From contig NZ_RZIS01000004.1 of the NCBI RefSeq assembly GCF_005281835.1, forward strand, positions 310,001 to 374,000: a DNA stretch of 64,000 nucleotides, written 5' to 3'. The notes below the pieces were generated by a model. The model made no database searches, was not told where the DNA came from, and saw only the letters and a list, made by a program, of their open reading frames with translations. The stretch is from Vibrio profundi (GTDB lineage: Bacteria; Pseudomonadota; Gammaproteobacteria; Enterobacterales; Vibrionaceae). Both the position numbers and the translations under genes were made by a program. Shown one piece after another: positions 52,566 through 61,504 of this stretch. Each line of letters starts with the position of its first letter. Position 1 is the stretch's first letter.

Positions 52566-53366
52566 ATGACTGAAGCTTTGTTATTCCATAAAACATTTCA
52601 ACACCCAACGAGCGATGAGTGGGTGGTATTTGTTCACGGAGCTGGTGGCAGTTCATCCATTTGGTTCAAACAGATCAAAGCGTACAAGCAACATTTTAAT
52701 CTGTTGTTAATTGACCTTCGTGGTCATGGGAAATCGAATCAATTTCTCAAAGAACTAATTAGTAATCGATACACTTTCAAAACAGTCACTTTAGACATAT
52801 TAAAAGTCCTGGATCATTTAAAAATTCGCTCAGCGCATTTTGTGGGGATGTCACTCGGCACGATCATTGTGAGAAACGTTGCTGAGCTTGCAGCCGAACG
52901 AGTTCGCTCTATGGTCCTGGGAGGCGCTGTAACACGTTTAAATACCCGTTCTCAAGTCTTGGTCCAATTGGGCAACTTAAGTAAGCACATAATTCCTTAT
53001 ATGTGGCTTTACAGTCTTTTTGCGTACATTGTAATGCCGCAACGTAGCCAAAAAGAGTCAAGACACCTTTTCATTCGAGAAGCGAAGAAGCTTTGTCAAA
53101 AGGAGTTTAAGCGTTGGTTCATTTTAACAGCGGATGTGAACCCGTTGATGCGCTACTTTAAAGACAGAGAACTGCCTATTCCAACGTTGTATTTGATGGG
53201 AGAAAGAGACTACATGTTTATCCAACCAGTGAAAGAGATGGTGGCGGTACATGAGTCGAGTGAGCTACATGAAATCCCTGATTGTGGCCACGTGTGTAAT
53301 GTAGAGCAGCCTGAAGAGTTCAACAAGCGCTCTATTGATTTCATCAAAAAGCAAATCGAAGCTTAG
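52566..53366 (+). CDS. Alpha/beta hydrolase
   Basis: A 266-residue alpha/beta-hydrolase. The oxyanion motif HGAGG is near 25, the nucleophile elbow GMSLG (Ser) near 97, Asp in MGERDYMF near 224 and His in CGHVCN near 250: a complete catalytic triad. No signal peptide. Start MTEALLFHK is preferred over an upstream non-ATG extension, but the ribosome site is poor. Closest resemblance is to esterase/lactonase-type hydrolases; substrate unknown. Stands alone, convergent with the DUF2007 gene. Confidence 0.78.
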   Translation: MTEALLFHKTFQHPTSDEWVVFVHGAGGSSSIWFKQIKAYKQHFNLLLIDLRGHGKSNQFLKELISNRYTFKTVTLDILKVLDHLKIRSAHFVGMSLGTIIVRNVAELAAERVRSMVLGGAVTRLNTRSQVLVQLGNLSKHIIPYMWLYSLFAYIVMPQRSQKESRHLFIREAKKLCQKEFKRWFILTADVNPLMRYFKDRELPIPTLYLMGERDYMFIQPVKEMVAVHESSELHEIPDCGHVCNVEQPEEFNKRSIDFIKKQIEA

Positions 53367-53372
53367 CTGCTA

Positions 53373-53690
53373 TCACAAAGGCGATGAAGCTCCGCATTGC
53401 CAACAAGCCCCAAATTGGGGCTCATTTTCTTCATTACAACTTTCACAAATCCAAGATGTAGTGTTACTTGCTAGACTTTGAGTTCGGTAATCACTGACGA
53501 TAGCTTCTGCTACCAGTTTGTGCTCTGGGTTTGCGAGCCAAACATATGGGTCAGTATCGTCAGAGAAGGGGATTTCCCCTTTTAATCCAAACAGCCCTTC
53601 ACCACGAACCTCACATTGAATATTTTCCGTTTGCAGTAAGCCACAAACGATATGAGCTTCGGCTGGATTCTTAGCGACAAATATTTTCAT
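53373..53690 (-). CDS. DUF2007 domain protein with C-terminal zinc ribbon
   Basis: A 105-residue protein. Residues 1-70 match the DUF2007 (putative signal-transducing) fold: KIFVAKNPAEAHIVCGLLQ followed by GL-rich strands. The last 30 residues hold two CxxC knuckles (WICESCNEE...ACWQCG), a RanBP2/zinc-ribbon type motif. Its ATG overlaps the stop of the upstream TVP38 gene (TAATG), so translation is coupled. Function unknown; the pair may sense or scaffold something at the membrane. Confidence 0.8.
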   Translation of the reverse strand: MKIFVAKNPAEAHIVCGLLQTENIQCEVRGEGLFGLKGEIPFSDDTDPYVWLANPEHKLVAEAIVSDYRTQSLASNTTSWICESCNEENEPQFGACWQCGASSPL

Positions 53691-54370
53691 TATTCAGCGA
53701 CCGGTTGTGAGCGAAACTTTGACATAAGCCATTTGGCAATGATTGGGAATAGACCTAACAAAGCAAATGAAACTAAAACTGATGGTGAAACAATACCAGA
53801 CAACGAGTCGATTTCTGCTAATTGAGTCCCCGCATTCAAATATACCGCGGTTCCTGGAAGCATGCCTAGTTGGCTAGTTAGGTAGTAGCGAGAAACTTTG
53901 ATAGGAGTAAGACCCATCAGCAAGTTAATTAGGAAAAATGGGAATACCGGGATTAGACGTAACGAAAATAGATAAAACGCTCCATCTTTTTCAACGCCTT
54001 TATTGATAGTCTCTAGTTTATCTCCGAACTTATTCTGTACCCAATCTTTTAACAAGAATCGGCTGCTCAAAAACGCTAGAGTCGCGCCAATGGTACTTGC
54101 AAACGACACTAAAGCTAAACTGGTCCAAAATCCGAATAACGCAGCGCCTAGCAGGGTAACTACAGCAGCCCCGGGTATCGAAAAGGCAGTGATAAGTACG
54201 TAGGCAACGAAGTAAGTCACAGCCGCGACTAAGAAATTATTCTCAATGGATTCATTGAGTAATGCTTGCTGTGCTTTCGCATTCTCGAGAGTGAGGTATT
54301 GTCCAAAGTTGATTCCTAGAAAAACAATCACTGCAACCAATACAATTCCCAAAATCATTTTTTTACTCAT
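53690..54370 (-). CDS. TVP38/TMEM64 family membrane protein
   Basis: A 226-residue inner-membrane protein of the SNARE-associated/DedA-related family, about five helices. Family motif: FLSSRFLLKDWVQNKFG-type region and later the conserved RLIPVFPFFLINLLMGLTPI, which carries the buried Phe-Pro segment. Members act as lipid scramblases or in quinone/lipid transport in other systems; the bacterial role is unsettled. Stop codon overlaps the DUF2007 start by one base. Located 130 bp downstream of tfoY, separated from it by a terminator. Confidence 0.87.
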   Translation of the reverse strand: MSKKMILGIVLVAVIVFLGINFGQYLTLENAKAQQALLNESIENNFLVAAVTYFVAYVLITAFSIPGAAVVTLLGAALFGFWTSLALVSFASTIGATLAFLSSRFLLKDWVQNKFGDKLETINKGVEKDGAFYLFSLRLIPVFPFFLINLLMGLTPIKVSRYYLTSQLGMLPGTAVYLNAGTQLAEIDSLSGIVSPSVLVSFALLGLFPIIAKWLMSKFRSQPVAE

Positions 54371-54450
54371 TTATACATCCTCTCGTTTCTGAATGAGTGT
54401 TTCTAATATAGTGAGACAGGTAAACAGTCATTTATATTTCAAGCTTATAT

Positions 54451-54480
54451 AAAAAAAGCCACAATGAACATTGTGGCTTT
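54451..54480 (-). terminator. Terminator of tfoY
   Basis: On the minus strand AAAGCCACAAT / ATTGTGGCTTT with a 4-base loop is followed by a T run, 20 bp after tfoY. Confidence 0.85.
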
Positions 54481-54498
54481 GAATCTTTAATATTGAAA

Positions 54499-55089
54499 CT
54501 AATTGATATGGGTTATCAGTTCTTCCCGTCGTTGCTGAGGGATCACTGACCAATGGGTACCATTTATCGCACCTTCCAGTGCCCATAAAAGTTCTAGACT
54601 TACCGATGAAGAGTGAGACTGTCGGATTGCATCATACGCTTTGGCTGCTCCAGTTTCATAAAGCTGTTCGACAGAGTCGATGCCCGCTTTCTTCAACATG
54701 CGTTCTGTTGCTAAGCGTAAGTTAGGTAGATCTTTTAATCGAGTTGGTTTCGCGGATGATTGCTCGGCTTTCTCTTCTTTGGCATAACCTAAAGAGGTTT
54801 TCGCCATTGATAAGATAGTCTCTTGATTTACAGATACATCATCAGTTAAGGCAAAGTATTTTGTTACAACTGGGAAGCCACGTTTTTTGTAAACATAAGG
54901 CTGATAGCCCTGTTGTTCAAATTCTTTCGATGTGTGTTTATCTGCGCGAATATGAAGGTGATCGTTTACCACAAGGGCAAACATAGTTTCATCAGCGAAT
55001 AGGCCGAATCCGCCAAACATCGAACGTGATTTTATTTTTCCAAGCGACTCAAATAGTTTCATCGAGTCCTTTAGTATTGGTTTATCCAT
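54499..55089 (-). CDS. tfoY: TfoX/Sxy family regulator TfoY
   Basis: A 196-residue two-domain protein: TfoX N-terminal domain (about 1-105, [20 protein letters not shown]) and TfoX C-terminal domain (about 115-196, [18 protein letters not shown] and [17 protein letters not shown]). The paralogue TfoX drives chitin-induced competence; TfoY controls motility and type VI secretion in V. cholerae and works with CRP. The riboswitch in its leader and the nearby TVP38 and purR genes identify it as the TfoY (VC1722) type. SD is CCGAGA, apparently sequestered by a leader hairpin. Confidence 0.92.
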   Translation of the reverse strand: MDKPILKDSMKLFESLGKIKSRSMFGGFGLFADETMFALVVNDHLHIRADKHTSKEFEQQGYQPYVYKKRGFPVVTKYFALTDDVSVNQETILSMAKTSLGYAKEEKAEQSSAKPTRLKDLPNLRLATERMLKKAGIDSVEQLYETGAAKAYDAIRQSHSSSVSLELLWALEGAINGTHWSVIPQQRREELITHIN

Positions 55090-55097
55090 GTTATTTA

Positions 55098-55141
55098 TCT
55101 CGGTGTATTTGAATTACGCCACCAAATAATCAGGTCCGAGA
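55098..55141 (-). promoter_or_regulatory. Candidate SD-sequestering hairpin of the tfoY riboswitch
   Basis: TCTCGG (55136-55141 side) and CCGAGA (55098-55103 side) on the minus strand form a 6-bp stem containing the tfoY ribosome site. A second pairing, GCAAAATG/CATTTTGC (55147-55154 with 55189-55196), touches the end of the aptamer and could be mutually exclusive with its closing helix. This suggests translational control. Confidence 0.5.
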
Positions 55142-55195
55142 GATTAGCAAAATGATGATGAAACTTTGTCAGTTAGGAGTAAATCTTGCATTTTG

Positions 55196-55302
55196 CCATC
55201 GGTAACCCCGCTACCATACCAAAAGCTATTATTGCTAAAAGCTAATTAGGTTAGGCCGGAAGCTTTGCGTCTTACTCTTTCAAGTAATTTGCCCTGTGCG
55301 TG
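55196..55302 (-). ncRNA. Cyclic-di-GMP-I (GEMM) riboswitch, Vc2 type
   Basis: On the minus strand the leader reads CACGCACAGGGCAAA, then a P2 hairpin, GACGCAAAGC, CCGGCCTAACC, a second hairpin, and GGTAGCGGGGTTACCGATGG. These are the conserved elements of the class I c-di-GMP aptamer, nearly the V. cholerae Vc2 sequence, with the same gene (tfoY) downstream. Confidence 0.95.
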
Positions 55303-55459
55303 ACATTTATAGGATAAGTGCTTTTGTTGAACAAAGCTCACACTATGTATGTGAAAGTGTGATATTGCTTCGATAAATTGATTGCGATAAATGCAACTGG
55401 ATGCATTTTCGTAATACGACCGAAGCGCATAAAATTATACGCTTCGACTTATTAAACAA

Positions 55460-56464
55460 TTAGTTAAGTTTCTTAACTGTATTTCTTTCTACAATCTCTG
55501 GGTGCATTTCGAAAACGCGCTTCTCGTGATCCTTGTCTTTAATTCTTTCTAATAGAATTTCAAAGGCGTTTTTGCCCACACGACGTTTAGGTTGGTGAAT
55601 AGTCGTAAGAGGTGGTGAGAAGTACTCGGCAAGCTCGATGTTGTCGTAGCCAATAACCGAAATATCGTCTGGAATATTGAGGCCTTTTTGCTGTAGTCGG
55701 CTCATTAAGCCAAGTGCCATAGTGTCGTTGAAGCAGAACACAGCCGTTGGACGCTTATCCATAGCAACGATCTTATCCGCTGCAATAACAGCGGTATCAC
55801 ATTCGAAGTTACCTTCAATGATCCAATCTTCGTTAACTGCAATATTGGCTTCATTTAGTGCACGATGGTAACCGGCTATACGTTCTTTACAAGCTGCTTT
55901 GTCTAGGTGACCGCTTAAACATGCAATATCAGTGTGACCTTTATCCAGAAGATACTTAGTTGCTAAATAGCCGCCTTCTTCCGAGTTGTCGATAATCTTA
56001 TCGGCTTGTGAGCTTTCTGGGCCCCAATCCATGACCACTTTAGGGATGTCTGAATGACGATCCAGCATTTCTCGTAGTTCTTCTGTTAAGTCAGAACACA
56101 TTACCAAAATGCCATCTACGCGTTTCTCTGCAAGCATGCGGATGTAGTCACGTTGTTTCTCGTAGATACCGCCAGTATTACACAAAATTAGTGTGTAGCC
56201 TTGGCGATAGCAGTAACTCTCTACGCCATCGATAACTTCAGAGAAGAATAGGTTGGTCGATTGAGTTACCAGCATACCGATCGTTCGAGTGGTATTACAT
56301 TTTAAGCTTCGTGCTACCGCGCTTGGTGCGTAATTTAATTCATCTACCGCTTTGTTTACTTTTTCTTGTGTCGCTTCAGCAACGAAACGGGTTTTGTTAA
56401 TTACGTGAGAAACCGTTGTAGTTGATACGCCCGCTAGTCGAGCGACATCTTTAATTGTGGCCAT
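55460..56464 (-). CDS. purR: HTH-type transcriptional repressor PurR
   Basis: A 334-residue LacI-family repressor; the [23 protein letters not shown] and the hinge ([14 protein letters not shown]) match PurR. The periplasmic-binding-like domain follows. It binds hypoxanthine or guanine and represses purine synthesis genes. It lies between tfoY and torD with its own leader; a half PurR-like element sits about 210 bp upstream. Length is close to E. coli PurR (341). Confidence 0.93.
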   Translation of the reverse strand: MATIKDVARLAGVSTTTVSHVINKTRFVAEATQEKVNKAVDELNYAPSAVARSLKCNTTRTIGMLVTQSTNLFFSEVIDGVESYCYRQGYTLILCNTGGIYEKQRDYIRMLAEKRVDGILVMCSDLTEELREMLDRHSDIPKVVMDWGPESSQADKIIDNSEEGGYLATKYLLDKGHTDIACLSGHLDKAACKERIAGYHRALNEANIAVNEDWIIEGNFECDTAVIAADKIVAMDKRPTAVFCFNDTMALGLMSRLQQKGLNIPDDISVIGYDNIELAEYFSPPLTTIHQPKRRVGKNAFEILLERIKDKDHEKRVFEMHPEIVERNTVKKLN

Positions 56465-56791
56465 GGTGTTATCCTGTTAGTAGCTACTTCTTCCCATAAC
56501 TGGGGGCAGCAAAGTAGCCGTAAAGCTACCAGATTAAGAAACTTATCTTGGTAAGCCTCTTTCGGTATAAAGTGTTAAAAAACAAAAAACCGCTGAATTG
56601 AGCGGCCTGTATTAACACCAAAATGCATGTTGAATTTATTCAATCTTGGCATTTTGAGTCTGTTTCATATTTTATCGTTTGCGATCACAATTTTAGACTG
56701 ACTCACCACTAGTCGCAATACAACTCACCCAGTTTTCTGGGTGAATTGTGACAATTATTTGCTATTTTTCTTTCCGAAAGGAAACAAATTA
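56465..56791 (-). other. Intergenic region torD / purR
   Basis: 327 bp. Contains the torD terminator (56576-56606), a GTAGC/GCTAC hairpin at 56514-56529, and TCGCAAACGATA on the minus strand (56684-56673), partly matching a PurR operator. No coding potential. Confidence 0.5.
56576..56606 (-). terminator. Terminator-like hairpin downstream of torD
   Basis: On the minus strand CCGCT / AGCGG with a 6-base loop is followed by TTTTTTGTTTTTT. It is about 185 bp past torD, so it may instead be an attenuator in the purR leader. Confidence 0.6.
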
Positions 56792-57439
56792 TTACTCGCC
56801 AGTTAGGTAATCGCAGTCTAACTCGCAGAATGCCACTAGCAGAGACGCCACGCTTGAATAGAATCCGAAGGTATCGAACTCGCTGCACTTAGCTTGGAAT
56901 TGGGGTAACCAAGATTGAAGTTGCTCGACGATAAATGTTTTTTGCTCGATAAACGCATCTTCCATATGACGTTCTTGTTCGAGCTCGTTTGAGCGGATAA
57001 TCAGATTACCAAGAAAGTCTAATTCGATCGCTAGATGATCGGCTGGCTCTTTTAAATCTTCATTCACCCCAACGCCATGTTGCGCCATGATCTTTTCCAT
57101 CTCTTGAGCAGGCTTGCCATTCAAAAGCTTTGATTCGCCGATGTACATAGACGCGTATGGTAGAGCCCCGTGCTTATCTGATTTTAAGAATAGATCGCAA
57201 AAATCTGCTGCGAGCTCAAGTTGTGCATCTTCTCGAGTTTGTAGGCGGTTTAGAGCATCGACTAATGAATCAACAGAAGGCTTAAGCGTATCGTTCTCAC
57301 CAAGCCCAGATAAGAATGAGCGAATTTCAACTGAGTGGTAGTTATCTAATTCTTCTTGAGTCAGCTCTTTGGCGAACAAACTTGAAAGCCACCAGTATAT
57401 TTCAGCACGTTTCTCATTGAATGCTTTAGTTTCTTGCAT
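56792..57439 (-). CDS. torD: TorD family molybdoenzyme chaperone
   Basis: A 215-residue cytosolic all-helical redox-enzyme maturation protein of the TorD family (199 residues in E. coli). The [14 protein letters not shown] motif near 140, conserved in TorD/DmsD proteins, is present. It would guard apo-TorA or another Tat-exported molybdoprotein until cofactor insertion. No torC or torA gene lies nearby; the adjacent divergent gene is torR, suggesting shared TMAO control. It could serve a different molybdoenzyme. Confidence 0.87.
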   Translation of the reverse strand: MQETKAFNEKRAEIYWWLSSLFAKELTQEELDNYHSVEIRSFLSGLGENDTLKPSVDSLVDALNRLQTREDAQLELAADFCDLFLKSDKHGALPYASMYIGESKLLNGKPAQEMEKIMAQHGVGVNEDLKEPADHLAIELDFLGNLIIRSNELEQERHMEDAFIEQKTFIVEQLQSWLPQFQAKCSEFDTFGFYSSVASLLVAFCELDCDYLTGE

Positions 57440-57660
57440 CTATTTGCTCCTAATTAGATCTAGGCAAAGTTAAGCGAAGTATTTCGCAGAGTTGCTATAA
57501 CAGTATATTGAATTGCTTAGTCAGCTAAATAGCAAGGTTTAAGCTTGTCTTGCATCAAAAAAGGTTCAGGTTTCTGGTTTTTATCATAGCTGCTACTAGA
57601 ATTGTTACTAGTTATGAATAGAATAGTCAGTGAAACTATTAAATAAGAAAAGTGGTGTAG

Positions 57661-58374
57661 ATGAGCTATCACGTATTAGTCGTTGAAGACGATGTGGTAA
57701 CCCGTAGTAAACTTGTAGGTTACTTCCAAAATGAAGGGTACGCTGTAAGTGAAGCGGAAAGCGGAGCTCAAATGAGAGACGTATTGGACAACAATAATGT
57801 CGATCTAGTGATGTTAGATATCAACCTTCCAGGAGAAGATGGGTTGATGCTGACCAGAGAGCTACGTAGCCAATCAGATATTGGCATTATTTTGGTTACT
57901 GGACGCACGGATAGCATTGATAAGATTGTTGGCCTAGAAATGGGAGCCGATGATTATGTCACCAAACCATTTGAACTTCGTGAATTGCTGGTTCGAGTTA
58001 AAAACCTGTTGTGGAGAATTTCCGCTGCACGCAATGTCTCTGAGCAAACCGTAGAAGAAAGCACAAACGAAAACATTGTACGTTTTGGCGAATGGACGTT
58101 TGATATTCCACGCCGTGCGTTAAGTAAGAACGGTGAACCAGTTAAGCTAACTAAGGCCGAGTACGAGCTGTTAGTCGCGTTATCGTCGTATCCTAATCAG
58201 GTACTTAGTCGTGAGCGTATTTTGAATATGATCAGCCATCGAGTGGATGCGCCTAATGATCGCACTATTGATGTATTGATTCGTCGCATGCGCGCTAAGA
58301 TGGAGTTTGACCCAAAGAATCCACAAATTTTTGTGACGGTTCATGGCGAAGGTTACATGTTCGCTGGCGATTAA
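57661..58374 (+). CDS. torR: Two-component response regulator TorR
   Basis: A 237-residue OmpR-family regulator: receiver domain (1-115, phosphoacceptor Asp53 in VMLDINLPGEDG, conserved Lys in YVTKPFE) and winged-helix output domain (about 140-232). By sequence it is TorR/ArcA-like; the divergent torD, 220 bp away, favours TorR, which activates TMAO respiration genes when phosphorylated by TorS. No torS or torT lies in the window. GTG-rich ribosome region AAAAGTGGTGTAG precedes the ATG. Ends at a bidirectional terminator. Confidence 0.85.
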   Translation: MSYHVLVVEDDVVTRSKLVGYFQNEGYAVSEAESGAQMRDVLDNNNVDLVMLDINLPGEDGLMLTRELRSQSDIGIILVTGRTDSIDKIVGLEMGADDYVTKPFELRELLVRVKNLLWRISAARNVSEQTVEESTNENIVRFGEWTFDIPRRALSKNGEPVKLTKAEYELLVALSSYPNQVLSRERILNMISHRVDAPNDRTIDVLIRRMRAKMEFDPKNPQIFVTVHGEGYMFAGD

Positions 58375-58392
58375 TATTTGTTAGCAAAAATA

Positions 58393-58421
58393 AAAAAGCC
58401 GAGGTAATCCTCGGCTTTTTT
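58393..58421. terminator. Bidirectional terminator between torR and elyC
   Basis: AAAAAAGCCGAGG / CCTCGGCTTTTTT with a TAAT loop between convergent genes. Confidence 0.92.
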
Positions 58422-58440
58422 GTGTCTGCATATTGGTGAG

Positions 58441-59226
58441 CTATTCAGCGGTGGTAGGCTCCGCGACATCTATCCAATCACGTAACTGCTGCCACATTAG
58501 CCCCATTGTTTCGTGCCAGTAGCGTTCGGTTTGTTCTAAATTGACCGCTTTAGGCATATAGCTAGGGAATGAACCATTCGGATTCTTATGAGCTAAGAAG
58601 TTAGTCGGAGCTGGGAGAGGAGTGACCCCAGCTGATTGGAACTCATTTAGTGCTCTTTCCATATGGCTAGCGGAAGTAACGAGTACAATTTTCTTGTTTT
58701 GAACGAAAGCTGCCGCTTGACGTGCTTCTTCCCACGTATCTTTTGCTGTTTCTAGCAAAATAATGTCGGGCTTAGAGACACCTAGTGCCAGTGCGACTTT
58801 TGCCATCATTCGAGCGTTACTGACTTGGGTATCCCCGCCATAGCCGGAAAGAATTAACTTAGCGCCAGGATACATACGCATAATGCGAATGCCTTCGCTT
58901 AAGCGCATTAGCCCTGTGCGGCTAAGCTCTGATGTTGGCGGGATCTGGTCATCAACCACATGGCCGCTGCCAAGCACCATTACAAAGTCGATGGTCTTAT
59001 CGACTGGTAAGAAAACAGAATATTGTCTTTCCATTGGCATAAGGAGACGAGAAGAAACGGGCTGGAAAGAAATAAGGAAAATACCGCATAGTGAAGTCAA
59101 GATTACAAGACATCCTGTCTTCCTACGAGTAGTAAACATAACTAGGGCTAAGCCTAGAAAAGCGAGAATTAACATTGCTGGTAGCGGCATCAATAAAGAT
59201 GACACTACTTTTTTCAGCTCAAACAT
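58441..59226 (-). CDS. elyC: ElyC/SanA/YdcF family envelope protein
   Basis: A 261-residue DUF218 protein with two N-terminal membrane helices (about 11-29 and 36-52) and a periplasmic domain with the conserved LGSGHV, LSGYGGDT and VTSASHMERA segments of the family. E. coli ElyC (YcbC) acts in envelope and peptidoglycan/ECA lipid homeostasis at low temperature. It precedes cmoM-mukFEB as in E. coli, though on the opposite strand. Confidence 0.88.
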   Translation of the reverse strand: MFELKKVVSSLLMPLPAMLILAFLGLALVMFTTRRKTGCLVILTSLCGIFLISFQPVSSRLLMPMERQYSVFLPVDKTIDFVMVLGSGHVVDDQIPPTSELSRTGLMRLSEGIRIMRMYPGAKLILSGYGGDTQVSNARMMAKVALALGVSKPDIILLETAKDTWEEARQAAAFVQNKKIVLVTSASHMERALNEFQSAGVTPLPAPTNFLAHKNPNGSFPSYMPKAVNLEQTERYWHETMGLMWQQLRDWIDVAEPTTAE

Positions 59227-59341
59227 ATGCGAATAGTCCGAAAAAACACCACTTGGTAGTAAAAAGAGGGTTCTCCTCTTTATTCCTGAAATTCCTGTGA
59301 CAGAATAGCAGGCACGATTGGATATATTAACTCAAGTAACC

Positions 59342-60124
59342 GTGACTGAAGACCGTAATTTCGACGATATTGCCCACAAATTTGCAAAAAATATTTACGG
59401 CTCTGACAAAGGAGAGATTCGTCAGATCATTGTATGGGAAGATTTAGAGCTCGCATTAAGTGAGGTTCCTTCCGAAACAAGGCCATTAAATATTCTGGAT
59501 GCTGGCGGCGGGTTGGCGCAAATGTCGCAAAAGATAGCGGCTCTTGGTCATCACGTGGCGTTGTGTGACCTATCTTCGGAAATGCTGAGTTTAGCTGAGC
59601 AGGACATTGAAAAGAACGGGTTGCTTGAGCAGTATCGGCTGATCCACTCCCCAGTACAAAACATTGCAGAGCACCTCGATGATAAGGTCGATATGGTGAT
59701 GTTTCATGCCGTCATGGAGTGGCTAGCGGATCCCAAAGAAGCATTAGATATACTGCTGGAGCAAGTCAAACCAGGTGGCGTTGCGTCCATTATGTTCTAT
59801 AACCATCACGGGCTTGTATTGAAAAATGTGATTTGTGGCAATATCCCGCATGTATTGAATGGCATGCCACATAGAAAAAGATTTAAGCTGCAGCCACAGA
59901 AAGGGTTGAAGCCAGAAGATGTTTACCAGTGGATCGAATCTGCTGGTTTTGATATTCAGGGAAAATCAGGAATTCGTTCGTTTAGTGACTACATAGGCAA
60001 TATGGAGTATATGGGTGATTATGAATTTGAAGATGTATTAGCCCTTGAAAAGCAATTGTGCCGACAAGAGCCATACCTATCTTTAGGTCGATATATTCAT
60101 GTTTGGGCAAAGAAACATGGATAA
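59342..60124 (+). CDS. cmoM: tRNA 5-carboxymethoxyuridine methyltransferase CmoM (SmtA)
   Basis: A 260-residue SAM-dependent methyltransferase. The SAM motif LDAGGGLAQM is near 49-58 (usually GGGEGQ), and FHAVMEWLADP and SIMFYNHHGL match E. coli CmoM, which methylates cmo5U34 to mcmo5U in tRNA. No ATG fits: GTG at 59342 aligns with the E. coli N-terminus (DRNFDDIA), while TTG at 59318 has the better ribosome site (CAGG at 5 bases). Heads cmoM-mukF-mukE-mukB. Confidence 0.9.
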   Translation: MTEDRNFDDIAHKFAKNIYGSDKGEIRQIIVWEDLELALSEVPSETRPLNILDAGGGLAQMSQKIAALGHHVALCDLSSEMLSLAEQDIEKNGLLEQYRLIHSPVQNIAEHLDDKVDMVMFHAVMEWLADPKEALDILLEQVKPGGVASIMFYNHHGLVLKNVICGNIPHVLNGMPHRKRFKLQPQKGLKPEDVYQWIESAGFDIQGKSGIRSFSDYIGNMEYMGDYEFEDVLALEKQLCRQEPYLSLGRYIHVWAKKHG

Positions 60125-60166
60125 GGTTTTAAAGAGTACGGTATTAAAACAGCAACAGGAACAACA

Positions 60167-61504
60167 ATGAGTGAAATGACTCAAACTGCCGAAGAGCAGC
60201 CGATTGATGAGTTGGTGGGCTGGGTCAAGCAACACGATTTCGCTTTAAACCTTTCGCCAGAACGACTGGCGTTTTTAATTGCAGTCGCTGTACTAAGCAA
60301 TGAAAGGTTTGATGAAGAACTAGGTGAAGGTGAACTGCATGATGCGTTTACTATTGTCACTCGTATGTTTGAAGAAACTGGAGATGCATCTGCATTCCGA
60401 GCTAACAACGCTATTAATGAACTGGTAAAACAAAAGCTCATTAGCCGTTTTACCAGTGAAATTACCGATGGCGCCAGCATCTACCGCTTGTCTCCGCTTG
60501 CTATTGGGATAACAGATTACTACTTACGTCACCGCCAATTTTCTAAGCTTAAGCTGTCTATTCAGCTCACTATGGTTGCCGATGAAATGGCAAAAGCGAT
60601 AGAAGCCGCTCAGAAAGGTGGGACGCCAGGGCATTGGAAGAAAAACGTATACGGAGTTCTTAAGTATTCGGTAGGCGAAATCTTTGACCAGATTGATTTA
60701 AACCAAAGGGTCATGGATGAACAGCAGCAAACAGTGAAACAGCAGATTGCTGATCTTTTAAATAAAGACTGGCGTGAAGCGATCAATAACTGTGAAGCCT
60801 TGTTATCTGAAACTTCAGCGACGCTGAAAGAACTACAAGATACATTGCAGGCAGCCGGTGACGAACTGCAAACGCAAATTTTAGATATTCAAGAGATCGT
60901 TTATGGCGACACCGAACTAGATTTTGTCGGGGAAACTCTGTTTGGACTACAGATGAAACTCGACCGCATTACTAGTTGGGGCCAGCAAGCTATTGATCTT
61001 TGGATCGGCTATGACCGTCACGTACATAAGTTTATCCGTACTGCGATCGATATGGATAAAAATCGCGCATTTAGTCAAAGACTACGTCAGTCTGTTACGG
61101 ACTATTTTGATGCGCCTTGGTACCTAACATACGCAGACGCAGAAAGGCTAACCGATCTACGTGACGAAGCCTTAGTACTTCGCGATGACGAAGTGACAGG
61201 CCAAGCTCCATTAGAAGTGGAGTATGAAGAGTTTGAACAGGTGAACGATCAACTTTCTGAACGCATCGCTGCGATGTTAAAAGTTCACAAAGAGCAGGGC
61301 TCACCAATTGATCTTGGGTTAGTACTACGCGATTACCTCGCTGAACACCCACGAACTCACCATTTTGATTTAGCCAGAATTGTTGTCGACCAAGCTGTGC
61401 GCTTAGGTTATTCAGCGTCTGACTATCAGGCAATTCAGCCCGATTGGCAGGCTATTAACGATTTTGGTGCAAAGGTACAAGCAAATGTCATTAACAAATA
61501 CTGA
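60167..61504 (+). CDS. mukF: Chromosome partition protein MukF
   Basis: A 445-residue kleisin subunit of the MukBEF condensin (440 in E. coli). N-terminal winged-helix dimerisation domain, a central helical region (about 190-310) and the C-terminal winged helix that binds MukB heads. It bridges MukB heads and binds MukE. Starts 42 bp after cmoM and overlaps mukE by 20 bases. Gammaproteobacteria with MukBEF lack SMC-ScpAB. Confidence 0.95.
   Translation: MSEMTQTAEEQPIDELVGWVKQHDFALNLSPERLAFLIAVAVLSNERFDEELGEGELHDAFTIVTRMFEETGDASAFRANNAINELVKQKLISRFTSEITDGASIYRLSPLAIGITDYYLRHRQFSKLKLSIQLTMVADEMAKAIEAAQKGGTPGHWKKNVYGVLKYSVGEIFDQIDLNQRVMDEQQQTVKQQIADLLNKDWREAINNCEALLSETSATLKELQDTLQAAGDELQTQILDIQEIVYGDTELDFVGETLFGLQMKLDRITSWGQQAIDLWIGYDRHVHKFIRTAIDMDKNRAFSQRLRQSVTDYFDAPWYLTYADAERLTDLRDEALVLRDDEVTGQAPLEVEYEEFEQVNDQLSERIAAMLKVHKEQGSPIDLGLVLRDYLAEHPRTHHFDLARIVVDQAVRLGYSASDYQAIQPDWQAINDFGAKVQANVINKY

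Noticed and set aside
55421..55446. CGAAGCG/CGCTTCG hairpin just past purR
   Set aside because: A real inverted repeat, but no T run on the minus strand and a long loop, so I do not call it a terminator.
59263..59282. AAAGAGG/CCTCTTT hairpin between elyC and cmoM
   Set aside because: Lies between divergent starts, weak stem, and no transcript would need to end there.
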